Part shown: positions 21,708-31,982 of the stretch, piece by piece
Position numbering within the stretch: position 1 is the first letter of the stretch
Layout: each line of letters starts with the position of its first letter
Source of the DNA: Ryuthela nishihirai
Lineage: Eukaryota; Arthropoda; Arachnida; Araneae; Heptathelidae
Direction: 5' to 3'
DNA length: 64,000 nt
Assembly: GCA_038380435.1 (NCBI GenBank)
Contig: JAWZYU010000034.1
Location: 38,068,901 to 38,132,900 of the forward strand
Notes under the pieces: model-generated
Told to the model about the DNA's origin: nothing
The model's database searches: none
Seen by the model: the letters and a program-made list of their open reading frames with translations, nothing else
Translations under genes and position numbers: made by a program

Positions 21708-22256
21708 AAAAAGGAGTGGACTTATGTAGTCTGTACTCTTTTCAATGCTAATTTGTAATGTTCAGACTTAACCCTTTTAGAGCAGAATTTTTTTTTCTGG
21801 AAAAAAAATGTTTCTATTTATATATGCTTTATTTATGATTGAAGAAACAAAAACGCTTAAAAATAAAAATAGCGTAGAATTTTATCTATAAAAACTTTCG
21901 ATTTAGATCAGATTTAGTTGCAATGATGCGATGACAAAAAACAAATAATATTCCAACTTTTCATTTTCTGCATAATAAGTGATCACAAATGCAAATATTT
22001 CCCTCAATAAATTTTGAAGGAAGACAATCATAAACAAAGCTGAAGGTTTATGTTAAGGCGTTTTTAAGACAAAAACAACTCGATCGGTTTATATTTTAAT
22101 ACAATTCTCTTCTTGTTTTTCCTGTAAGGCAAGGTTTTTTTAACTGTAGCTAGCAGCTTAAGGGACAGATAAGGCCACAAATGTTTTCCAAAAATTACAA
22201 TACAGATACCAAAGAAATCCTTTTTTTTTCATTGCAATGGCTTTATTGTATAGTGA
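21708..22256. other. AT-rich unique DNA
   Basis: About 550 bp, no gene or clear repeat seen. Confidence 0.5.
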
Positions 22257-22789
22257 TACTCTGAGTGGCACACCACGGGCTAAATGGCTAGGTCACATGA
22301 ACCCCGAAGGCTCAGAGAAGGTTGGGGGAGGGGACCCACTGGAACAGCTGTTGGGAGACAGATGGTAGTCTCCCGTCAAGGCCATCCAGCGTGTTCTTTC
22401 ACTTTGGGTTCTTTTACCTCTGAGCGACACTTTTTTGCACACCATGGGCTAAATGGCCAGGTCACATGGACCCCGAAGGCTCAGAGAAGGTTGGAGGAGG
22501 GGACCCACTGGAACAGCTGTTGGGAGACAGATGGTATCCTCCCGTCAAGGACGTCCAGCGTGTTCTTTAACGTGCACAGGGTATGGCTCTCCCGCACACG
22601 AGGCCACGGCTTAACGTCCCATCCGACGGACGGCGGCCTTTCCAAGCCCATCGGTGTCCCCTACTGACCGTGGGCAGGGCGGGGAATTTTGCGGAGATAA
22701 ATCTCAACGCTGACCCAGCTGGGAATCGAAACTGGGAACTACAGATTAAGAGCCTGGCGCGCTACCGACTGAGCCAACCTCGCCCCTTT
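22257..22789 (-). mobile_element. SINE-A with two tail modules
   Basis: Minus-oriented. Two tail modules joined at the usual point (here TTCACTTTGGG instead of TTAACGTTGGG, a local variant) about 169 bp apart, followed by body and head to AACCTCGCCCC. The outer tail end is 5 bp short. Confidence 0.88.
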
Positions 22790-22983
22790 TTTTAGTACGG
22801 AACGATAATTTGCTGATTATCGATACGGTAGAGTCAAAATAGTTGTGTCCGATGAGATTATTTTTGGCGGGGGCTTTGAGTGCAGAATGAAAATTTGTTG
22901 TTTAGCGTTATGCTCGATTCATAGTAATTATGTCCGACGAGAATATCTCTCTCTTTTGGAACTTTTTTAAATCGTGGAAAGGA

Positions 22984-23272
22984 TTTGGGTTGTTTTACCT
23001 CTCAGCGGCACTTTTTTGCACACCATGGGCTAAATGGCCAGGTCACATGGACCCCGAAGGCTCAGAGAAGGTTGGGGGAGGGGACCCACTGGAACAGCTG
23101 TTGGTAGACAGATGGTAGTCTCCCGTCAAGGCCATCTAGCGTATTCTTTAACGTGCACAGGGTATGGCACTTCCACACACGGGGCCACGGCTTAACGTCC
23201 CATCCGACGGACGGCGGCCTTTCCAAGCCCATTGGTGTCCCCTACTGACCGTGGGCAGGGCGGGGAAATTTG
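22984..23272 (-). mobile_element. 5'-truncated SINE-A with perfect target-site duplication
   Basis: Minus-oriented, tail present, truncated in the body at GGGCAGGGCGGGGAAATTTG. It is flanked by CGTGGAAAGGA at 22973-22983 and 23273-23283 (11 bp, perfect). A 5' truncation inside a target duplication is the mark of target-primed reverse transcription by a LINE machinery. Confidence 0.93.
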
Positions 23273-23337
23273 CGTGGAAAGGACATTTATTGGCTAGTTC
23301 TATACTTTGGTGAAGAAAGTGGCTTCGTTTGGCATGA

Positions 23338-23890
23338 GTTGGGTTGTTTTACCTCTGAGCGGCACTTTTTTGCACACCATGGGCGAAATGGCCAGGTCAC
23401 ATGGACCCCGGAGGCTCAGAGAAGATTGCAGGAGGGGACCCACTGGAACAGCTGTTGGGAGACAGATGGTAGCTTCCCGTCAAGGCCATCCAGCGTGTTC
23501 TTTAACGTTGGATTGTTTTACCTCTGTGCGGCACTATTTTGCACACAATGGGCTAAATGGCCAGGTCACATGGACCCCGAAGGCTCAGAGAAGGTTGGGG
23601 GAGGGGACCCACTGGAACAGCTGTTGGGAGACAGATGGTAGCCTCCCGTCAAGGCCATCCAGCGTGTTCTTTAACGTGCACAGGGTATGTCTCTCCCGCA
23701 TACGGAGCCACGGCTTAACGTCCCATCCGACGGACGGTGGCCTTTCCAAGCCCATCGGTGTCCCCTATTGAACGTGGGCAGGGCGGGGAATTTTGCGGAG
23801 ATAAATCTCAACGCTGACCCAGCTGGGACTCGAACCTGGGAACTACAGATTACGAGCCTGGCGCGCTACCGACTGAGCCACCCCCGCCCC
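23338..23890 (-). mobile_element. SINE-A with two tail modules
   Basis: Minus-oriented; AACGT marks at 23504 and 23673 (169 bp). Intact body, B box, A box and head to CCACCCCCGCCCC. Confidence 0.9.
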
Positions 23891-23892
23891 GC

Positions 23893-24622
23893 ACCAATGG
23901 GTGTAGAATGTCAGCCGTCCATTGGATGTGAAGTAAATCTTATTCGGAAGATCCATATCCTGTGCACGTTTAAGACATGCTGGATGGCCTTGACGGGAGG
24001 CTATCATGTACAGTCGCTCAAAAAAGTATCCGAACACTTTGGTTGATTAAAGAATTCAGAAAAAATATCTGGCAACGATTTTTTTAGAAATTAGTGATCT
24101 GGCAACCTTCGTGTCACGTGATTACAGAATTCAGGAAAAATATCTGGAGCGTGTATAGCAACTGTACGCGCTCCAGTTACCGTTCACAGCAAACTGGAGC
24201 GTGTGCAGTTGCTGTACACGCTCCAGTTTGCTGTGAAACGGTAACCTAATTATAATAAAATTAATAAAATTAAGTTACCGTTCACAGCAAACTGGAGCGT
24301 GTGCAGTTGCTGTACACGCTCCAGTTTGCTGTGAACGGTAACCTAAAATAATAATAATTAGTGATCTGGCAACCTTCGTGTCACGTGACACGAAGGTTGC
24401 CAGATCACTAATTTCTAAAAAAAATCGTTGCCAGATATTTTTTCTGAATTCTGTAATCAACCACAGTGTTCGGATACTTTTTTGAGCGAATGTATCTCTC
24501 CAACTGCTGTCCAGTGGGTCCCCTCCCCCGAACTTTGTTTCAGCACTCGGTCCTTATGATCTGGCCATTTAGCCCATTGTGTGCAAAAAAGTGATGCTCA
24601 GGGGTAAAACAATCCAACCCAA
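23893..24622 (+). mobile_element. old SINE-A fragment split by a MITE-T
   Basis: Plus-oriented pieces 23893-24008 and 24495-24622 belong to one diverged SINE-A; the second ends GGTAAAACAATCCAACCC. A MITE-T lies between them at the CTATCATG|TA position, homologous to the interrupted site in the copy at 1700-2200. Confidence 0.78.
24011..24492. mobile_element. long MITE-T with hairpin cassettes inside
   Basis: Termini CAGTCGCTCAAAAAAGTATC and …TTTTTTGAGCGAATG, TA at 24009-24010 and 24493-24494. The interior holds two copies of a foldback cassette beginning GTTACCGTTCACAGCAAACT: 24176-24245, with one extra base in an arm, and 24274-24342, with perfect 29-bp arms and an 11-base loop. Inner GTCACGTGAC palindrome near 24385. 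No transposase. Confidence 0.85.
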
Positions 24623-24661
24623 CGCTCATATACGGGACCGGATCCAGAAAAAAAAAGATGA

Positions 24662-24685
24662 GGGGGGGGGGGGGGGGGGGGGGGG
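24662..24685. repeat. poly-G tract
   Basis: Twenty-four consecutive G, not at a SINE head. May be of assembly-uncertain length. Confidence 0.8.
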
Positions 24686-24756
24686 AGGAGTGGAAAAGAG
24701 ACGCAATCGAGCAGGAAAAGGGCAAAAGTGCGGGTTTTTTTCACCTCTGAGCTGTA

Positions 24757-24886
24757 CAGTGGCTCTAAAAAATATCCGAACACTATGGTTGATTACAGAA
24801 TTCAGAAAAAATATCTGGCAACCATTTTTCTAGAAATTAGTCAACTGGCAGACCACTAATTTATAAAAAAAATTGACTATCTATGC
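24757..24886. mobile_element. partial MITE-T
   Basis: TA at 24755-24756, then CAGTGGCTCTAAAAAATATC and the standard arm; the second arm is short and decayed (ACCACTAATTTATAAAAAAA). It sits in a minus-oriented remnant of a SINE-A tail (TTTTCACCTCTGAGC, about 24737-24752). Confidence 0.65.
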
Positions 24887-25904
24887 TGACGTCATGATTA
24901 CAGACAGTAGATTCAACAGTAGTATGGACTTCTGTTGTAGGAGGTATTGACCTAGGCCCCTTGAGTCCAGGCCCTAGGTCACATAAAAGTAATAAATTAT
25001 ATCTATATGACCATATTTAATATGATTATAAAGATTATTATAAAACAATTTGAAATTAAAATATAGGCTTTTCGAAAAAAATAGCTACCGGTTTAATTTT
25101 AAAATAAAAATTAATATATTATATATGTGTGTGTGTGTGTATATATATAATTATAATTTTCATGTATATTGCATTGATACAGCATTCGAGAACTGAATAA
25201 AGGTAAAACGCTATGTACTTTTCATACATTTGCTTCCAACGGAGTGCTTCTGTGAGAATTAACATGCGGAATTATTACCAATAGAAGTATACGAAAATTA
25301 CCGATTGTGTATTATCTCCATCTTCTCATCTTCCAAAGAATTTTCTCTGCCATATCCGGGCTGTCAGTAGTCACAAAGCTTTGAAATCAACTGTTACTAG
25401 ATCACAACAGTTGCACTTAGTAGCATTGGTAAGATAACCTAATTTCTTCCTAAACATTTGTTTTCGAAAGCTGCTGACTCTATTTGGCAACTAATTTCAA
25501 TACCCAGAAGTTGCGTCACGGATCACGAATTGAAGTGGATGAATGGAATGGAATGCACGAACTGCTAAGGATGAGGTTTAAAACCAGTACAATGATATTC
25601 ATGTAGAATAAAGGTTAAGATGTAGCTGTCTGTGAAGGAGCACATATAAGGAGTGATTATTGGACCAATAGATTTTGCCCTAATGATTTATTTATGCAAA
25701 TTATCTGAAAATAAATACAATTTCGTGGTCTTTGAAGTGCTATTATTGCTCATTTTTAGCCTCTACTGGTAGCACTCAATATAATATATGGCTGTACGAT
25801 ATTTTGCATGAAACAACAACATTGTAACACTTTGCTTCAAAAATCATGATATTTTTAACAAAGGGTTTCTAAATACCAATGGTTTCTTATTATTTTGAGC
25901 CGAT
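24887..25904. other. AT-rich unique DNA with dispersed-family fragment
   Basis: No gene seen. Contains TGACGTCA at about 24889, a TTCTGTTGTAGG phrase resembling that at 53100-53130, a GACCTAGGCC/GGCCCTAGGTC imperfect dyad near 24950-24980, a minus-strand match to the AT-rich family (AATAGCTACCGGTTTAATTT, about 25080), and a short (TG)n/(TA)n run near 25125-25150. Confidence 0.45.
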
Positions 25905-27905
25905 CGACTTTACCTTTTCTAACATCCAATTTAAGCTTTTTAATTCACCTTTGCTCTTTCGACACCCCCCTTTGCACTTTCTAACACTTCCTCTTCCTTT
26001 TTTAGCACTGCTTTACCTGTTTTAATACCACATTACTTTTTCTACCCTAACCTAACTCTATCAACATCACCTTTGACCTTTCTAATACTCCCTTTACCCT
26101 TTTAAACTCTTCTTTATCTTTTTTCATGCCACATTACCTTTTCTATTCTAACTTAACTCTTTCAACATCACCGTTACCCTTTCTAACACTCCCTTTACCC
26201 TTTTTAACCATTCTTTATCTCTTTTAATGCCACATTACTTTTCTACCCTAACTTAACTCTTTCAACATCACCGTTACCCTATCTAACACTCCCTTTACCC
26301 TTTTAAACCCTTCTTTATCTTTTTTAATGCCACATTACCTTTTCTATTCTAACTTAACTTTTTCAACATCACCGTTACCCTTTCTAACACTCCCTTTGCC
26401 TTTTTTAACCATTTTTTTTATCTTTTTTAATGCCACATTGCTTTTTCTACCCTAACTTAACTCTTTCAACACCACCTTTGCCCTTTCTAACACTCCCTTT
26501 ACCCTTTTTAACCATTCTTTATCTTTTTTAATGCCACATTACTTTTCCTACCCTAACTCTTTCAACACTACCTTTGCCCTTTCTAACACTCCCTTTGCCC
26601 TTTTTAACCCTTCTTTATCTTTTTTAATGCCACATTTCCATTTCTACCCTAACGTAACTCTTTCAACATCACGTTACTCTTTCTAACACTCCCTTTACCC
26701 TTTTTAACCCTTCTTTATCTTTTTTAATGCCACATTTCCATTTCTACCCTAACGTAACTCTTTCAACATCACGTTACTCTTTCTAACACTCCCTTTGCCC
26801 TTTTTAACCCTTCTTTATCTTTTTTAATGCCACATTTCCATTTCTACCCTAACGTAACTCTTTCAACATCACGTTACTCTTTCTAACACTCCCTTTGCCC
26901 TTTTTAACCCTTCTTTATCTTTTTTAATGCCACATTTCCATTTCTACCCTAACGTAACTCTTTCAACATCACGTTACTCTTTCTAACACTCCCTTTGCCC
27001 TTTTTAACCCTTCTTTATTTTTTTAATGCCACATTACTTTTTCTACCCTAACTTAACTCTTTCAACACCACCTTTACCCTTTTTTATCTTTTTTAATGCC
27101 ACATTTCCTTTTCTACCTTAAATTATCACTTTCAACACCACCTTTACCCTTTTTAACCCTTCTTTATCTTTTTTAATGCCACATTTCCTTTTCTACCCTA
27201 ACTTATCACTTTCAACATCACCTTTACACTTTCTAACAATCCGTTTACTCTTTTTTAACCATTCTTTATCTCTTTTAATCCCACATTACATTTTCTACCC
27301 TAACTTAACTCTTTCAACACCACCTTTGCCCTTTCTAACACTCCCTTTACCCTTTTTAACCCTTCTTTATATTTTTTAATGCCACATTACTTTTTCTACC
27401 CTAACTTAACTCTTTTAACATCACCTTTACCCTTTATAAACTCCCTTTACCCTTTTTAACCTTTCTTTATCTTTTTTAATGCCACATTACTTTTTCTGCC
27501 GTAACTTAACTCTTTCAACACCACCTTTGCCCTTTCTAACACTCCATTTTCCCTTTCTATCCATTCCTTTCCCTTTTTTAACCCTTCTTTACCTTTTTTA
27601 ATGACACATTACTTTTTCTACCCTAACTTAACTTTTTCAACACCACCTTTGCCCTTTCTAACACTCCCTTTAACGTTTATAACACCCTTTTACCTTTTTC
27701 AACATCACTTTACTCTTTCTATGCCACCTTTACTCTTTCTAACGCAACATTTGCCCTTTCTAACTCTCCTTTACAATTTCTAACTATTCTTTTTTTTTGA
27801 TACCACTTTAATCTTTCTATTCTACTACACCTTTACTCTTTGTAATGTTCCTTTACTCTTCATAACTCCACTTTATATTTTTAAATGCCACTTTATTCTT
27901 TCAAC
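25905..27905. repeat. 100-bp tandem array built of five 20-bp subunits
   Basis: About 20 units. In the core, TTTCTACCCTAACGTAACTC recurs at 26641, 26741, 26841 and 26941, an exact 100-bp period. Each unit splits into five related approx. 20-bp pieces, each starting with a T-rich TTTC/TTTT and ending in a C-containing phrase (for example TTTCAACATCACGTTACTC, TTTCTAACACTCCCTTTGCC). Towards the right edge (27660-27900) the order is lost and only 20-bp monomer-like pieces remain. Strong pyrimidine bias on the top strand. Not coding. Confidence 0.92.
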
Positions 27906-27929
27906 ACCACCTTTGCTGTTTGCTAAAGT

Positions 27930-28112
27930 CCATAGCTTAATTGGTATCCGCTTTCTCCCCGATGGCAGGGCGACAATTAGCAGAAAGTCTGTGGTGCTGT
28001 GTGCAGGTAAATTGCATTCTGTGCACTTTAAAGAACACACTGGATGACCTTGACAGCAAACTTACATTTGTCTACTAACTACTGTCTATTGGACACCCTT
28101 GCGACTTTCTGT
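27930..28112 (+). mobile_element. old SINE-A fragment
   Basis: Highly diverged plus-oriented copy, recognisable by CTGTGCACTTTAAAGAACACACTGGATGACC-type sequence near 28020-28050. Confidence 0.55.
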
Positions 28113-28556
28113 GGGCGGGGGTGGCTCAGTCAGTAGCGCGTGGGGCGGGGGTGGCTCAGTCAGTAGCGCCTTGGGGCGGGGGTGGCTCAGTCAGTAGCGC
28201 GTCGGGCTCGTAATCTGTAGTTCCCAGGTTCGAGTCCCAGCTGGGGCAGCGTTGAGATTTACTCCGCAAAATTCCCCGCCCTGCCCACGGTCAGTAGGGG
28301 ACACCGATGGGCTTGAAAAGGCCGCCGTCCGTCGGATGAGACGTTAAGCCGTGGCTCCGTGTGCGGGAGAGCCATACCCTGTGCACGTTAAAGAACACGC
28401 TGGATGGCCTTGACGGGAGACTACCATCTGTCTTCCAACAACTGTTCCAGTGGGTCCCCTCCCCCAACCTTCTCTGAGCCTTCGGGGTCCGTGTGACCTG
28501 TCCATTTAGCCCATTGTGTGCAAAAAAGTGCCGCTCAGAGGTAAAACAACTCAACT
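28113..28556 (+). mobile_element. SINE-A with a triplicated A-box head
   Basis: The first approx. 30 bp, GGGGCGGGGGTGGCTCAGTC plus AGTAGCGC, occurs three times in a row (28113-28140, 28141-28170, 28171 onward) before the element continues to B box, body and tail at 28556. It therefore has three Pol III A boxes and one B box. The rest is close to consensus. Confidence 0.92.
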
Positions 28557-28558
28557 CA

Positions 28559-28650
28559 ACTCTGAGCCCTTGGGGTTCTCGTGACCTGACATTTTAGTCC
28601 ATTGCGTGCAAAAAAAGAAATACCACTCCGGTAATAAAACCATCGAACCC
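28559..28650 (+). mobile_element. SINE-A tail fragment
   Basis: Diverged plus-oriented tail (GAGCCCTTGGGGTTCTCGTG to AACCCA) directly after the previous copy; same arrangement as at 14389-14485. Confidence 0.65.
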
Positions 28651-30697
28651 AATAACAAACATTTTCTGAAGCAACAGGTTCTATCATTATTACAAGCGCT
28701 AAATCTGTTTTCGAAATGATGTTAACACGACATCGGGCAATACAAGAAACAAATTACAAGAACATAAACCGATTACAGTTATCTCGATTAATTGTCATCG
28801 CAACGCATCGGTCGCATAGCAACGACGCTGGACAATAGAAACGTCAAAACTGACAGGAAACAAAATGTCTGACAATCGAAAATCCTATTCAAATCAGCTT
28901 AAAGGGAGAACAATGAAGCTTATAGACAATTGCAGACATCTGCTGCAAAATCATTGAGAGGATAGGTGAACTCTACAGGAAGGTTACGGTTGAAACCGGG
29001 GAGAAAAATTAAGAAAAATGTGGGTCACATCCTGAGGTTGCATGAAGGTTATAAAACGGAAACAAGCAAGATTGGAGTTGTTTGTTTTCATCTAAGAGCT
29101 AATCTGAGCACAAGTTAGAGCTGGGAAAATGAGTCCACTTGTTAGAATAGGGATTAACGTTGACTATGAACAAATAAAAGTGAAAGAGCAGAAACGATTA
29201 TTGAATCTCAGCGTGTTGTTTTAGTATGCTTACGTTACGATTAGAATCGCCTAAACAGGACACAGACAGGACAATCATATCAGGGCTAGACGATCTGTAA
29301 ACAGAACTAATTTTCTAAAAAAAAAAAATGCAGTTTTAATTATAACTTTATCTCTCAAAATTCGACTGGTAACTATTAATTTTTAAAAATACGATAATAA
29401 TTTTTAAAATATTGCTAAATATTTTAATATAGTAATAATGCATAAATTATTTTATTTAGCTTAATAAATAGATTTTACTTAAATTTTAAACAGATTAAAC
29501 TGCTTAATTTTTAAACATATTTTATTCCCTTCTTTTGTTCACTGGCTGTTCAAGCCTGGTATCAAGGTGACCTTGACCAAGACTCCTCGATGGTTGTGGC
29601 CATGACAGTTCTTTTTGCATGACGTAACATAGGGAAAAACATATATTTACCTATATTATTGCAGGTAGTTTTAAGATATGCCCAAAAAATAAATATATTA
29701 TTAAATATATAATTCTTTCAGTAACAGTGCAAAAAAAATCATTAAATATATCTATAATTATTTTTATATTAATTGTTGATATTAATCATTATTTCACTTA
29801 TTTGTTAGACATGTCTAAAAGCAATCCGCAGTAATATTAATCAGAAATTTATAAAAGATTTTCCTCCATACGTAATGTCATCAATAAGACCCACGGCCTT
29901 CATCATCAAAATGGCCTTGGGCCTTGCATAAAGATCGAAAAAAGATTGCATAAAGACCGAAGAAATTTATTTTTTCAAAATTTTAACTAGAAGCTATTTT
30001 TAAACAACACAAAGTTGAATAATTTATTTATTATGAATTTGTAAGAGAAGGTAATTTATTTACTATAATTTTATTTAAATATTATCGAATAGTTCAGAGT
30101 CAATTACTAAAATTTCAAAAATCAATGACTACCAGAAGAATTTTAAGGAAAAAAACTTTAAATTAATCACCTATTTCTTTAAAATTTATTTTTGTTAGTA
30201 CGCTGTCAGATCCTAACAGCTAACGGAAAATTAAATTTTTTAATTGAAGAAATGCTTTAATTATAATTATACTTATTACATATTTTAATCCAACTAGCGA
30301 CCATTTATTTTTTAAAATTTGATAAATATTTTATCAAAGTCGTCATGAATTAATAGTTTTATTTTATGCTATTTAGAAATAAATTGTTTTGAGTTCATCT
30401 CTAGACAAATTAAACTACTTAAATCTTTAAGCAAAATATAAAAGATGCATAAAGATTGAATAAATTTATTTTGACAAAATTTTAACTACAAGCTATTTTT
30501 CAAACAACATAAAATTGAATAATTAATTCATTACGAATTTATTAGAATATTCCTGAATAATTTAAAATCAATTTACCTAATTTGTAAACATAAATAGCTC
30601 TCAATTGAATTTTAAGCGATAGAACTTTAATTAAAATAATTATACATTGTAAGATTAATTATCCTGTTACTGCAGTGTCGGGACCCGGCGCGATATT
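28651..30697. other. 2-kb low-repeat region, AT-rich to the right
   Basis: 28651-29300 has average composition. It includes GTCGCATAGCAAC (about 28809), close to an RFX/X-box site but one base short, and a 30-codon frame with a good CAAAATG start (28865-28957, MSDNRKSYSNQLKGRTMKLI…) that I cannot assign and do not call as a gene. 29300-30697 is AT-rich and holds two diverged copies of the same approx. 85-bp phrase (about 29975-30060 and 30470-30560), part of the AT-rich dispersed family. Confidence 0.4.
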
Positions 30698-30709
30698 GGA
30701 AGCTCTATG

Positions 30710-30993
30710 GTTGGGTTGTTTTACCTCTGAGCGGCACTTTTTTGCACACCATGGGCTAAATGGCCAGGTCACATGGACCCCGAAGGCTCAGAGAAGGTTT
30801 GGGGGAGGGGACCCACTGGAACAGCTGTTGGGAGACAGATGGTAGCCTCCCGTCAAGGCCATCCAGCGTGTTCTTTAACGTGCACAGGGTATGGCTCTCC
30901 CGCACACGGGACCACGGCTTAACGTCCCATCCGACGGACGGCGGCCTTTCCAAGCCCATCGGTGTCCCCTACTGACCGTGGGCAGGGCGGGGA
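30710..30993 (-). mobile_element. 5'-truncated SINE-A with perfect target-site duplication
   Basis: Minus-oriented, tail intact, truncated at GGGCAGGGCGGGGA. Flanked by GGAAGCTCTATG at 30698-30709 and 30994-31005 (12 bp, perfect). The truncation point is within a few bases of that of the copy at 22984-23272. Confidence 0.95.
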
Positions 30994-31181
30994 GGAAGCT
31001 CTATGAATATTAACATTGCGAAAATGTTCCCATTAAATAACCTCTGTTTTATTACTCTGTGGATTTTATTTTCCACGAAAACCAAAATGTCTTCACACAA
31101 AAAAAATATTTCCATTCTTATTTGCGTTCTTTTGACGTAGTTAAAATTTTCGCAGCTGCCGGAAATAACTTATTTCTGTCT

Positions 31182-31499
31182 TCATAATGTTTGCTCAAAT
31201 GTCTCCTTTTCACGTCCAGGTTTTCCTGTCAGAGTAGTCGTTGACATACTTAACCATAACCGCGAAATCCACACACAAAGCATCCTTCGTATTATTATTG
31301 TCCCATCGGGAATGATAACATTGACTGATCTGCTAGTTGGGCACCGAGCCCTGACCTTTGCCTCATTTACAACGTTATAGCCGTGATAGTGGTTGTCACG
31401 GAACGGGAAAACTTTTCTTCCGTGAAGCATGGAGTGTGTGAAGAAGAACTTCATAATGGGGATGGAGGCGATATTCTGGGAACCATTATTTTGAAGGTT
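31182..31499 (-). other. exon-like block, unassigned
   Basis: On the minus strand one frame is open for more than 100 codons from about 31499 to 31182, including SQNIASIPIMKFFFTHSM, VFPFRDNHYHGYNVVNEAKV and a TGA at the end. A CCCAG|AAT acceptor-like site is near 31477 and an AAAG|GTCAGG donor-like site near 31360. The plus strand is also open over part of it, so the call is weak. No repeat homology; GC content above its surroundings. Family not recognised. Confidence 0.33.
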
Positions 31500-31982
31500 A
31501 GAACACGTAGCAATTGCAACACAATGTAATGCTGATAAAAAAATTTGAATAAGATTAAATAAATTTTTTCTTAATATAAATTACGGAAGTTTTGTGTTTT
31601 ACTTCGATAAAATATTTCGTAAAGAAATTTATTAAAATAAATATTATATTTTTAACAGTATTAGAAAATTGAATTTTTTTTAAATTTTTAAATTACTCTA
31701 TTAAATTTTAAATTTAAGTTGAAACTCTTTTTTGCATTTCAAAATCGATTTTTAAAAAATTTCTCAACACTAAAGAATTAGAATTAGGGTATGACTTCTT
31801 TTGCGTTTTACCCTATTTTACTCGAAATTTAGCCCCCAAAAAGAGATTTATATTCGGGTTAAACCCGAATAAACCGTCCAAAAAATGCATTTGATAATAG
31901 TTTGTTGTTTTTTCTTATAAAAAATAAAATATCAAATTAGTATCCTGTCGTTTTGATAGAGTTTGTGATTTGACAAACATTA
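31500..31982. other. AT-rich unique DNA
   Basis: No gene, RNA or tandem structure seen. A short GGGTTAAACCCGAAT stretch near 31857 is the only notable phrase. Confidence 0.45.

Noticed and set aside
24540..24833. Frames with poly-Gly or poly-Pro runs
   Set aside because: They come from the 24-base G run between a SINE tail and a MITE.
28865..28957. 30-codon small protein with an upstream X-box-like site
   Set aside because: The X-box lacks one base, the frame is short and no homologue is recognised; kept only as a note.
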